This document shows, piece by piece, positions 51,446 to 59,748 of a stretch of 64,000 nt of DNA; positions within the stretch are counted from its first letter, which is position 1; every line of letters starts with the position of its first letter. The position numbers and the translations under genes were made by a program. The DNA is from JABDBL01 sp963845445 (GTDB lineage Bacteria > Cyanobacteriota > Vampirovibrionia > Obscuribacterales > Obscuribacteraceae). Location: positions 868,001-932,000 of the forward strand of contig CAWJSE010000002.1 in assembly GCA_963845445.1 (NCBI GenBank), given 5' to 3'. The notes under the pieces were generated by a model that was given only the letters and a program-made list of their open reading frames with translations, did no database searches and was not told the DNA's origin.

Positions 51446-52080
51446 TTGCGTTTTACCTTTTCTTTTTTAGGAGCCTGGGGTTCTAGGCGCTTGTTCGCCG
51501 GCTTAAATTGTTTGCTTTTTTGTGGCGGACGGTAAGGAGGGCTATCATTCTCAGATTTTAATAACTGCGTCTTGGTATCGACGCGGGGGCTTCTTGAAAT
51601 TTCAGTGTATCTTTCCAGGTCTTCTTCTGAAAGAACCTTGGTTAAGTCCAAAAGAAGAATGAGACGATTGTCAATTGTGAGCACGCCTTTGACATAATCC
51701 TCGTGAACCCTGGTCACCAGCTCTGGTGCTTTTGTGATTGTGTTTTCCTCCACCCGTAGAACTTCCGTTACCTCATCCACCAGGAGGCCAAAGAGATTCT
51801 TATCCTGCTCGGTGAGCACGATATGTTTACTCTCCATCTCTTTTTTCTTGCGCAGGTTAAAACGCTCTTTCAAGTTGATCACGACAGGAACCTCACCTCG
51901 GACATTGATAACTCCCACGATAAATTTAGGAGAATTGGGAATGGGTGTCACGGGTCCTGTGGCAATGATCTCTCTTACTTCACTTATTGGTACACCAAAT
52001 TCCTCATCTTCCAAATGAAACACAATGAGCTGTACAATCTGCTTTTCTTGCTCCTTGGGTATCCACTTGGTATCAGGCAT
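51442..52080 (-). CDS. cheW: CheW coupling protein
   Basis: The 212-residue protein has a CheW domain (residues 10-150): L-I-V-F-H-L-E-D-E-E-F-G-V-P-I-S-E-V-R-E-I, then P-I-P-N-S-P-K-F-I-V-G-V-I-N-V-R-G-E-V-P-V-V-I-N-L and F-G-L-L-V-D-E-V-T-E-V-L. It also has a 55-residue basic Pro/Lys tail not found in standard CheW. It would bridge the soluble receptor to CheA. Its start overlaps the receptor stop by 1 nt (TAATG) and its stop overlaps the cheY start, so the three are translationally coupled. Confidence 0.92.
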   Translation of the reverse strand: MPDTKWIPKEQEKQIVQLIVFHLEDEEFGVPISEVREIIATGPVTPIPNSPKFIVGVINVRGEVPVVINLKERFNLRKKKEMESKHIVLTEQDKNLFGLLVDEVTEVLRVEENTITKAPELVTRVHEDYVKGVLTIDNRLILLLDLTKVLSEEDLERYTEISRSPRVDTKTQLLKSENDSPPYRPPQKSKQFKPANKRLEPQAPKKEKVKRK

Positions 52081-55000
52081 TATCCCCCTTCCTTTAATAC
52101 GAAGACCGCAGAGGGGTTGGCAATTATTTTAAATTTGCGCAGGGCGGTTTGTAATTGCTCAGCAAGCGTTGATAAATTCTGGGACGAGTCGGCCATCTGC
52201 TCCATGGCAATTGTTTGTTGCTGAATCGATGTCGACATTTGTCCAGCACCTCCAGCCGCCTGCTCGGAAGTGGAAGCAATTTCCTCGATTGTCTTAGCAA
52301 CTAGTTGCGCGCCACCAGCTTGTTCGGTGGTGGCTCCCGATATTTCTTGGGCCTTACCGGTAATCTCCTGAGCAATCGCGCCGATTTGGTCCAAGATGCC
52401 GAGCGCCTGGTTGACAATTTCAATAGACTCAGTCACCTGCTGAGTACCAGTGGTCATCCCGTCAACCACTCCTGCGGTGGATTCCACAATGGTATTCACC
52501 ATCCCTTCAATCTGTACCGCCGCTTTCTTGGTGCCTTCAGCCAATTTCCTGATTTCATCTGCGACAACCGCAAAACCCCGCCCAGCTTCTCCGGCTCGCG
52601 CCGCTTCAATGGCAGCGTTCAGTGCCAGGAGGTTGGTTTGGTCAGCGATTCCCTTCGTGGTACCAACTATGATACCAATTTCTTTGGCGCGTTTATCGAG
52701 TTCTTTTACAGTCTCAGTATTTCCCTTCACGATATCGTCGATAGACTTAAGACGGGCTGCCGCCTGCTTACCAGACTCTGTGCCCCGTTGAGCAAGTTTG
52801 GCAGCTTGCGATGTAACCTCTGCCGCTGCTTTGGCGTTGGTGGCACCTTGTTGAATTGACTTGGAGAGATCCGCCACAACTTTTGTGCTACCCTCGAGTT
52901 TTTTAGACTGATCTTTGGCACCAACCGCGATGCCTTGGGTGGTTTTAGCCACCTGTCCCAGAGCAGAATTCACCTGACCTGCTGAACTCGCCAATTGGTT
53001 GGAAGCTGAAGAGACCTTACCTGAACTCTCCAGTAGTAGGCGAATCAACGCTCCAATGTCGTCAAATGATTTGTTTAAGGCTTCTGCTAGAGTCTTAATA
53101 TCCCCTCTTGTCTCAATGCTGACTCGCTGCGAGAGATCTCCTTGAGAGAGGGCAATGGCAAGTCGAATTACCTCTTGAACCGGTGTGACGATTGAGTCAA
53201 TAAGGGCATTCAAGGTATCTACAATGCTCTTCCAACTGCCAGCCACCCCTTCCACTTTGGCCCGTTCTGTCAATTTACCTTCTTTACCTGCCACCTGCGC
53301 AACCCGCGATACCTCACTGGCTAAACGGTTGAGGTCATCCACCATCTTGTTGATAGTTTCTTTCAGCTGGAGGATTTCTCCGGCAACTTCTACAGTGATT
53401 TTCTGGGTTAAGTCTCCGGCACTGATGGCTGTTGCAACTTTGGCGATATTTCTTACCTGCCCAGTAAGGTTATTTGCCATAGTGTTGACATTATCTGTCA
53501 AATCTTTCCAAGTACCGGCTATTCCTTCTACTCTGGCTTGACCACCGAGTTTCCCTTCGGTACCCACTTCTTTGGCAACCCGGGAGACTTCACCAGAGAA
53601 AGTATTTAAGTTATCCACCATCTTATTAATGGTATTTTTCAATGCCAGAACTTCCCCTTTAACATCCACGGTGATTTTTTGTTTCAAGTCTCCGTTAGCC
53701 ACAGCAGTAGTAACCTGCGCAATGTCTCGCACTTGAGCGGTAAGGTTACTTGCCATAGTATTGACGTTATCAGTCAAATCTTTCCAGACTCCAGCAACTC
53801 CTTCCACCTTGGCTTGGCCTCCCAGTTTTCCTTCGGTACCCACTTCTTTGGCAACACGGGAAACTTCACCAGCGAAGGTATTAAGCTGATCCACCATTCG
53901 GTTAATTGTCTCTTTTAATTGCAAAACTTCGCCGCGTACGTCAACTGTGATCTTTTGGGTAAGATCTCCTTTGGCAACAGCAGTGGATACCTGGGCAATA
54001 TTTCTTACCTGACCAGTGAGGTTATTAGCCAAAGTGTTCACATTATCGGTTAGATCCTTCCAGACCCCAGCTACTCCTTCCACTTGAGCTTGCCCACCCA
54101 GTTTTCCTTCAGTGCCCACTTCTTTGGCAACCCGGGAAACTTCACCGGCAAAACTGCGCAGCTGATCCACCATGACATTTATGGTGTTCTTAAGTTCTAA
54201 AATTTCTCCTTTAACGTCCACGGTGATCTTTTTGGCAAGATCTCCACTTGCCACAGCGGTGGTTACCTCAGCAATATTTCTTACCTGACCGGTGAGGTTA
54301 TTAGCCAAAGTGTTCACATTATCGGTCAAATCTTTCCAGACCCCGGCTACTCCTTCTACTTTGGCTTGACCACCCAGTTTTCCTTCGGTACCCACTTCTT
54401 TGGCAACACGGGAGACTTCACCGGCGAAACTTCGCAGCTGATCCACCATGATATTGATCGTATTCTTAAGTTCTAGAATTTCTCCTTTAACATCCACTGT
54501 AATCTTTTTGGCAAGATCTCCAGTTGCTACAGCAGTGGTCACCTCAGCAATATTACGTACCTGACCGGTGAGGTTGTTAGCTAAAGTGTTCACATTATCG
54601 GTCAGATCTTTCCAGACTCCTGCCACTCCTTCCACTTTGGCTTGACCACCCAGTTTTCCTTCGGTGCCCACTTCTTTGGCAACCCGGGTGACTTCTCCAG
54701 AGAAGGTATTAAGCTGATCCACCATCTGGTTGATTGTCTCTTTAAGCTGTAGAACCTCGCCCCGTACGTCCACCGTAATCTTCTGGGTAAGATCGCCTTT
54801 GGCAACAGCTGTAGATACCTGAGCAATATTTCTTACCTGACCGGTGAGGTTATTAGCCAAAGTGTTGACATTATCAGTCAGATCTTTCCAGACTCCAGCT
54901 ACTCCTTCCACTTTGGCTTGACCACCCAGTTTTCCTTCGGTGCCCACTTCTTTGGCAACCCGGGTGACTTCACCAGAGAAAGTATTTAAGTTATCCACCA

Positions 55001-56069
55001 TCTTGTTGATAGTTTCTTTCAGCTGAAGAATTTCGCCGGCAACTTCTACCGTGATTTTCTGGGTTAAGTCTCCGGCGCTGATGGCTGTAGCGACTTTGGC
55101 GATATTACGTACCTGCCCGGTAAGATTATTAGCCATGGCGTTGACATTATCGGTTAAATCTTTCCAGACTCCGGCCACTCCTTCTACCCTGGCTTGGCCT
55201 CCCAGTTTTCCTTCGGTGCCCACTTCTTTGGCAACCCGGGTGACTTCACCAGAGAAGGCTATAAGATTATCAACCATTTTATTAATGGTGTTCTTCAAAG
55301 CCAGAACTTCCCCTTTGACATCCACAGTGATTTTTTGTTTCAGATCTCCGTTAGCCACAGCAGTAGTTACCTGAGCAATGTCTCGCACTTGGCTGGTGAG
55401 ATTATTAGCCATGGTGTTAACATTATCTGTCAAGTCTTTCCAAGTACCGGCTACTCCTGGCACCGCAGCCTGACCTCCCAGTCTTCCTTCAGTACCCACC
55501 TCGCGAGCGACACGAGTAACCTCAGCTGCAAAGGTATTTAAGTTATCCACCATGCGATTGATTGTTTCTTTAAGTTGCAAGACCTCGCCCCGTACGTCCA
55601 CCGTAATCTTCTGGGTAAGATCTCCTTTGGCAACAGCAGTGGATACCTGGGCAATATTTCTTACCTGGGTGGTCAGATTATTTGCCATGGTATTGACATT
55701 ATCAGTGAGTTCTTTCCAGACTCCGCCCAGTCCTTCCACTTTGGCTTGACCACCGAGTTTTCCTTCAGTACCGACTTCTTTGGCAACACGGGTGACTTCA
55801 CCTGAGAAGGTTGTGAGACTTTCTGTCATTTCGTTGTAAGAGTCCGCGATTTCGCCAAAGATATCTTCTCTTCCCTTCTTTAATCTCCTTGATAAGTCCC
55901 CTCTTCTAACAGCCTCCATTGCCTCCAAAAGTTCCCGCAGCTGGCGCTCGATCTTGGTGTCATCGCCACTGCGACCCATAGCATCATCTTCTCTTTCAAA
56001 ACTACCTGTTTCTTCTAAGTGTTTGTTAAATAAAGCTTTTCTTGGCTGACTTCTGGATGGTCTGTTCAT
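52080..56069 (-). CDS. Soluble chemoreceptor with 11 HAMP domains
   Basis: The 1329-residue protein has no membrane segment. Residues 1-40 are a charged leader and residues 41-92 are a first HAMP. Residues 93-920 are nine 92-residue repeats, each a HAMP unit with E-V-G-T-E-G-x-L-G-G-Q-A ... W-K-D-L-T-D-N-V-N ... G-D-L-x-x-K-I-T-V. Residues 921-1015 are an eleventh, divergent HAMP. Residues 1016-1329 are a methyl-accepting signalling domain with the conserved tip around I-A-D-Q-T-N-L-L-A-L-N-A-A-I-E-A-A-R-A-G-E. The repeats resemble those of group III hybrid kinases (Nik1 type). It should form a long cytoplasmic rod relaying signals to CheA through CheW. The input is unknown. Confidence 0.93.
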   Translation of the reverse strand: MNRPSRSQPRKALFNKHLEETGSFEREDDAMGRSGDDTKIERQLRELLEAMEAVRRGDLSRRLKKGREDIFGEIADSYNEMTESLTTFSGEVTRVAKEVGTEGKLGGQAKVEGLGGVWKELTDNVNTMANNLTTQVRNIAQVSTAVAKGDLTQKITVDVRGEVLQLKETINRMVDNLNTFAAEVTRVAREVGTEGRLGGQAAVPGVAGTWKDLTDNVNTMANNLTSQVRDIAQVTTAVANGDLKQKITVDVKGEVLALKNTINKMVDNLIAFSGEVTRVAKEVGTEGKLGGQARVEGVAGVWKDLTDNVNAMANNLTGQVRNIAKVATAISAGDLTQKITVEVAGEILQLKETINKMVDNLNTFSGEVTRVAKEVGTEGKLGGQAKVEGVAGVWKDLTDNVNTLANNLTGQVRNIAQVSTAVAKGDLTQKITVDVRGEVLQLKETINQMVDQLNTFSGEVTRVAKEVGTEGKLGGQAKVEGVAGVWKDLTDNVNTLANNLTGQVRNIAEVTTAVATGDLAKKITVDVKGEILELKNTINIMVDQLRSFAGEVSRVAKEVGTEGKLGGQAKVEGVAGVWKDLTDNVNTLANNLTGQVRNIAEVTTAVASGDLAKKITVDVKGEILELKNTINVMVDQLRSFAGEVSRVAKEVGTEGKLGGQAQVEGVAGVWKDLTDNVNTLANNLTGQVRNIAQVSTAVAKGDLTQKITVDVRGEVLQLKETINRMVDQLNTFAGEVSRVAKEVGTEGKLGGQAKVEGVAGVWKDLTDNVNTMASNLTAQVRDIAQVTTAVANGDLKQKITVDVKGEVLALKNTINKMVDNLNTFSGEVSRVAKEVGTEGKLGGQARVEGIAGTWKDLTDNVNTMANNLTGQVRNIAKVATAISAGDLTQKITVEVAGEILQLKETINKMVDDLNRLASEVSRVAQVAGKEGKLTERAKVEGVAGSWKSIVDTLNALIDSIVTPVQEVIRLAIALSQGDLSQRVSIETRGDIKTLAEALNKSFDDIGALIRLLLESSGKVSSASNQLASSAGQVNSALGQVAKTTQGIAVGAKDQSKKLEGSTKVVADLSKSIQQGATNAKAAAEVTSQAAKLAQRGTESGKQAAARLKSIDDIVKGNTETVKELDKRAKEIGIIVGTTKGIADQTNLLALNAAIEAARAGEAGRGFAVVADEIRKLAEGTKKAAVQIEGMVNTIVESTAGVVDGMTTGTQQVTESIEIVNQALGILDQIGAIAQEITGKAQEISGATTEQAGGAQLVAKTIEEIASTSEQAAGGAGQMSTSIQQQTIAMEQMADSSQNLSTLAEQLQTALRKFKIIANPSAVFVLKEGG
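53310..55793 (-). repeat. Nine tandem 276-bp units (HAMP repeats), arranged in three triads
   Basis: Each unit encodes 92 residues. The variable G-D-L context runs AK, AN, SA / AK, AT, AS / AK, AN, SA in protein order, so the array also repeats every three units (828 bp). Units 2-3 match units 8-9 most closely, and units 1, 4 and 7 match one another. Confidence 0.85.
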
Positions 56070-56284
56070 AAAGTAAAGTTCTCCTATTTTGGGCTTCGCC
56101 CGTTTTTATGGAAATCAGCTTTAATGCAAACTCAAGCTACTAGTTAGAAAAATCATTCGAAGTCTGATTATTTGAGATAGTTTATAACTTCAATATGTTC
56201 ATTGTCCACTGCTAATAAACCGAAGCTCCAGCAATTTTTGAAGAGGCTCTTGCCCTCTAACACAGAAGGTTTGTAGTAATATAA

Positions 56285-57201
56285 ATGCCAGCGTCGCTTA
56301 CGCTCCGAATACCCCATTTGTCACTTCTTGAAAAGGATGTCGATTTGATTGGAATCACTTCCCGGTTTGAGCAGAATACTCACTCAGGCGCTGTGCGTAT
56401 CGCCTTCGTTCATCATAAAGGTGGAACCGGAAAAACAACCTCTTGTATCAATGTTGCCGGCTGGTTAGCCAAGATGAACAAGAAAGTCCTGGTGGTGGAT
56501 CTTGATCCCCAAGGAAATGCTGTTGCCGCATTGGGTGTGGACAGAAAAAGGTAGAAGAGTCCCTCTATGAAGTGCTGTTTGGCAAGACAAGTATTGAGGA
56601 AGTAATTCTCGAAACTGATGCCGGTATTTGGTTAGTGCCTTCTTCAATTGATTTGCTTGCCGCCGAGAGGCAAATAGCCGATCGGACAAATCATGCTAGT
56701 CTTCTGGCAGCAAAATTGAAAAGCATTGAAAAGCAATTTGACTATATTCTCATTGATGTCGGTCCAGGTTCAACACTGCTCATGATCAACGGCATAGTAG
56801 CTGCCGGAAATATTATCGTTCCCTTGGATTCAGGAGTCTTCGCCTACGAGACACTGGAAACACTAAAGACACTTGTCCTTGATCTCCAACAAGAACTGGG
56901 AATTGAAACAAACGTAATGATGATACTGCTAAGAGATTATTCAACATCGATATTTGACAGGATATTTGACGGAGAACCAACTCAAGAAATAAAGGATCTT
57001 GTAAGCGAGTTTCTAATAGCCAACCAAATGCCAACTGTCAAGATTCTCGGTATCCCTTATTCCAAAAAAGTCTATCAGGCACAGATGCTAGGCATGCCCA
57101 TTTCACATGTGGATCCATTTTCCAAAGTAGGAAAAGCCTACAAGCAGATTGCAGAAGCTGTGCTAAATCATAGTAATGCAGAGATACCCAGTGCAAAATG
57201 A
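56285..57201 (+). pseudogene. ParA/MinD-like ATPase, one frameshift
   Basis: Read through one shift at about 56547, this is a ParA-family protein of about 305 residues. It has the deviant Walker A H-K-G-G-T-G-K-T-T near residue 45, V-L-V-V-D-L-D-P-Q-G-N (Walker A' / switch), then D-Y-I-L-I-D-V-G-P-G-S (Walker B) and N-I-I-V-P-L-D-S-G. Adding one A to the A5 run after GACAG restores D-R-K-K-V-E-E-S-L-Y. The 40 N-terminal residues before the ATPase core are extra. ParA relatives (ParC/PpfA type) position chemoreceptor arrays, and its place inside a Che cluster fits that role; no ParB gene is present. It diverges from the receptor gene. Confidence 0.8.
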
Positions 57202-57578
57202 ATAAGTCGTTTCTTATTTTGGATAAAAGTCACTTCGGCGATGTTGCACTATTGATAGGTTTTATTTGCAGTCTTATTTCGATTTGTTGCTTCATATTCG
57301 GAACAGTTGTCGCAGGTGGCATTTTCGGAATGCTCTTTTGGGCAAGTCCTCTCATTTTAATCCCAGGAATTGCGTTTGCACTCGTAGGCTTATCTCAAAA
57401 AGAACAAAATAAAACTAAGTCACAATTTGCATTATTTCTATGTATACTTTGGCTTGCGCTTTGGACAATGGGATTTCTTATAGTTTTTTCCTCTTTCGTA
57501 GGCATTGGATTATTTCTATGCCTACTTTGGTTTGCGCTTTGGATAATTGTCGGATTTCATTTAAGTCCCGTAAATTGA
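57198..57578 (+). CDS. Small polytopic membrane protein
   Basis: The 126-residue protein has four hydrophobic segments (about residues 12-33, 37-62, 75-95 and 100-120), rich in Phe, Leu, Trp and Cys. No family is recognised. Its ATG overlaps the stop of the ParA-like gene (ATGA), so the two are translationally coupled. It may anchor or regulate the ParA-like ATPase at the membrane; this is inferred from coupling only. Confidence 0.6.
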   Translation: MNKSFLILDKSHFGDVALLIGFICSLISICCFIFGTVVAGGIFGMLFWASPLILIPGIAFALVGLSQKEQNKTKSQFALFLCILWLALWTMGFLIVFSSFVGIGLFLCLLWFALWIIVGFHLSPVN

Positions 57579-57623
57579 CATGCTCTTTGTCACTATTGTG
57601 ACATGATAAACGTCGGCCAACAT

Positions 57624-59123
57624 TTACTTCTCGTCCGGTGACTGTTCTTTTGCAAAAGTAATGATGAACTCTGAACCACCATCTGGTCGTGCCTGCACCC
57701 AAGCATGTCCACCATGGCGCTTAGCTACTTCGCGCACTATGGCAAGGCCAGCACCGGTACCTTCAATGTCCCGCCCTACTAATCGCTGGAAGAGATTGAA
57801 AATTCGGTCTTGATGCTCAGCTGCAATTCCTGGACCTCGATCACGAATTGCAATTCCCAAAGAGCCTTCTGCGTTATAGGATGCTATCTCCACCTCTGGC
57901 TTTTCACCTTCACGAGTGTACTTGAGCGCGTTTAAAATCAGGTTGTATATAGCTTGCTCCGCCCACATCTTATCTAAATACAGAACGGGCAATGGGCGTT
58001 TTATTTCAATTCTGGCTCCAGTGTCGGCGATCTTTGCCTCAAGTTTTTTTAAAGCTGAGCTGACGAGAGTCTCACAATCTACCAAAGTAGTTGGCACATC
58101 CATTTTTTGAGCCCGGGCATGCTCTAGAATGTCGTCTAAGAGTTGTCCCATCCTTTGCGATCCCTTTACTATATGCCCCAAGAAGTCTTGACCTCTCTCG
58201 TCCAAGCCCTCGGCATATTGCTTGCTCAGCATTAGGGAAAAATTTGATATTGCACGCAGCGGTTCCTTTAAGTCATGTGAGATTACATGTAAAAGTGTTT
58301 CCAGCTCTTTATTCTTGTTGGTGATCTCCAGCTCGGCTCTTTTGCGCTCAATGGAAAAGCGAAGAACCCGAAGCACTAACTGTGCTTCCAGCGGTCCCTT
58401 ACTCAGGTAATCCTGAGCGCCCATCTGAATGGCTAATGGTCCTAAGGCTTCATCGGAACCGGTCAACACTATGATCGCTGCCTCGGATTTTTGCTCCCGC
58501 ACCCGCTTCAAGCTCTCAAGCCCATCGCTATCAAGCAAACCCAGATCCAACACAACGATGTCAAAATGCTCTTCGCTCATGAGTCTCAAGGCATTGCTCA
58601 GTCGATCGACACAGACCGGCTGATATTTAGGAGCGTCCGCTTCTTCCAGAATGTTTTTCAAAAGGTTTTCATATGCCAGGCTATCCTCAACAATCAAAAC
58701 CTTAAAATTGCTGGGCTCAATGATTTCCTTTTCCAAAGGATTCTTGGGAATTGCTTCTTCGAGTAGCTTCATAAGCTCGGGAAATTCTTTGACTGCCCCG
58801 TTGCCTAAAAGTTTTTGGCAGGCATCTACTCCTTGGGAAAGCCGGGCGCATAGTGCCTTGTCTATTGGGGTCGTACCATCTTTAACGCTCTTAAGAATAT
58901 TTTCCATGGACTTGGCACATTGCGCACACTCAGGGCGACCCATCATTGCAGTCAGACCGACAAGCGTGTGGGCCTTGCGGTAGGCTTCCTGCAATAGTTG
59001 CCGGTCTTCGATCCCCAATTGTGGAGTCTGCTCGAGTACAAGGAGATCCTTTCTCAGCCCAAAGACAAGGCTTTTAGCCTCCTCAAGAAACACCTTCATA
59101 TTTTTATCATTGGTTCTTGACAT
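57624..59123 (-). CDS. Hpt-receiver-histidine kinase hybrid
   Basis: The 499-residue soluble protein has, in order, three modules. An Hpt-like domain (residues 1-110) has K-A-H-T-L-V-G-L-T-A-M-M-G with the phospho-His. A receiver (about 140-260) has V-L-I-V-E-D-S, D-I-V-V-L-D-L-G-L and V-L-T-G-S. A kinase follows with HisKA H-V-I-S-H-D-L-K-E-P-L-R-A-I (His near 285) and HATPase boxes N-L-I-L-N-A-L-K-Y, I-R-D-R-G-P-G-I and G-T-G-A-G-L-A-I-V. Having the receiver before the kinase, with an Hpt at the front, reverses the usual hybrid order. It lies 2 nt after cheC in the cheA operon and may take phosphate from CheA through its receiver or Hpt. Confidence 0.88.
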   Translation of the reverse strand: MSRTNDKNMKVFLEEAKSLVFGLRKDLLVLEQTPQLGIEDRQLLQEAYRKAHTLVGLTAMMGRPECAQCAKSMENILKSVKDGTTPIDKALCARLSQGVDACQKLLGNGAVKEFPELMKLLEEAIPKNPLEKEIIEPSNFKVLIVEDSLAYENLLKNILEEADAPKYQPVCVDRLSNALRLMSEEHFDIVVLDLGLLDSDGLESLKRVREQKSEAAIIVLTGSDEALGPLAIQMGAQDYLSKGPLEAQLVLRVLRFSIERKRAELEITNKNKELETLLHVISHDLKEPLRAISNFSLMLSKQYAEGLDERGQDFLGHIVKGSQRMGQLLDDILEHARAQKMDVPTTLVDCETLVSSALKKLEAKIADTGARIEIKRPLPVLYLDKMWAEQAIYNLILNALKYTREGEKPEVEIASYNAEGSLGIAIRDRGPGIAAEHQDRIFNLFQRLVGRDIEGTGAGLAIVREVAKRHGGHAWVQARPDGGSEFIITFAKEQSPDEK

Positions 59124-59125
59124 TT

Positions 59126-59704
59126 TTAAGCCGTAACTTTTAAATCTTTTTCGATATCAGCCAATTTTAAAATGACAAAAAGTTTTCCTCTTAGCTTTGG
59201 TTGTTTTATAGAAAAAGTTATATCGATTACAACCACTTTTTTAGACACTGGTCGAACCAACTTTCTAAGTTGACTTATTAGTGTATCGAACACCCCTGAA
59301 GTGAAAATTGGTGCCCGCACCAAAATGTGCTTACCCAGCATATCAGAAAGTATAGTGGTATATGATCCTGTGACGATATTTCCAATTTCATTTATGGCGG
59401 ATATCTCGATCTCCGAAAGCTCTTTGTCGGTGCTGGGCTGCTTCCTTAGAAATAACCTACTTAAAATTAAGGCGTCTTCGATTTTTAATACCAACATTGA
59501 GGCTCCTTCCAAAGCTCGACCGAGAGGTACCACTGTGGCCACTTTAATTTCTTTATCGTCCATGAGCGGCTGAAACATCTCGACGTTTTTTATCGCTACC
59601 TTGAAATAATTGATTGCGCTGGGGGAACCAGTAATCTTCGATAATGCGTTGGAAGCACTTTTGGTGGCAAATGCGTTTATTTTCTCTAACTCTTTAAAAT
59701 TCAT
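59126..59704 (-). CDS. cheC: CheC-like phosphatase
   Basis: The 192-residue protein matches the CheC/CheX/FliY fold. I-E-I-S-A-I-N-E-I-G-N-I-V-T-G-S-Y occurs near residue 105 (E-I-G-N-I-x-x-G-x-Y, the E-x-x-N phosphatase motif), and the second half has the long strands typical of CheC. The N-terminal motif copy is weak (I-N-A-F-A-T-K-S-A-S-N-A-L-S), so perhaps only one active site remains. It would dephosphorylate CheY-type regulators and so reset the signal. It is positioned between cheA (44 nt) and the hybrid kinase (2 nt) in one operon. Confidence 0.78.
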   Translation of the reverse strand: MNFKELEKINAFATKSASNALSKITGSPSAINYFKVAIKNVEMFQPLMDDKEIKVATVVPLGRALEGASMLVLKIEDALILSRLFLRKQPSTDKELSEIEISAINEIGNIVTGSYTTILSDMLGKHILVRAPIFTSGVFDTLISQLRKLVRPVSKKVVVIDITFSIKQPKLRGKLFVILKLADIEKDLKVTA

Positions 59705-59748
59705 GCCGTTTTATCTTCCCTTTTTCCGATTGTCTCATGCACTATCCG

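Noticed and set aside
53310..55793. CRISPR-like or satellite array
   Set aside because: The units are 276 bp with an open reading frame throughout and encode HAMP domains.
52305..55805. Many plus-strand ORFs opposite the receptor gene, similar to one another
   Set aside because: They are antisense shadows of the tandem HAMP repeats; their similarity reflects the 276-bp DNA repeat.
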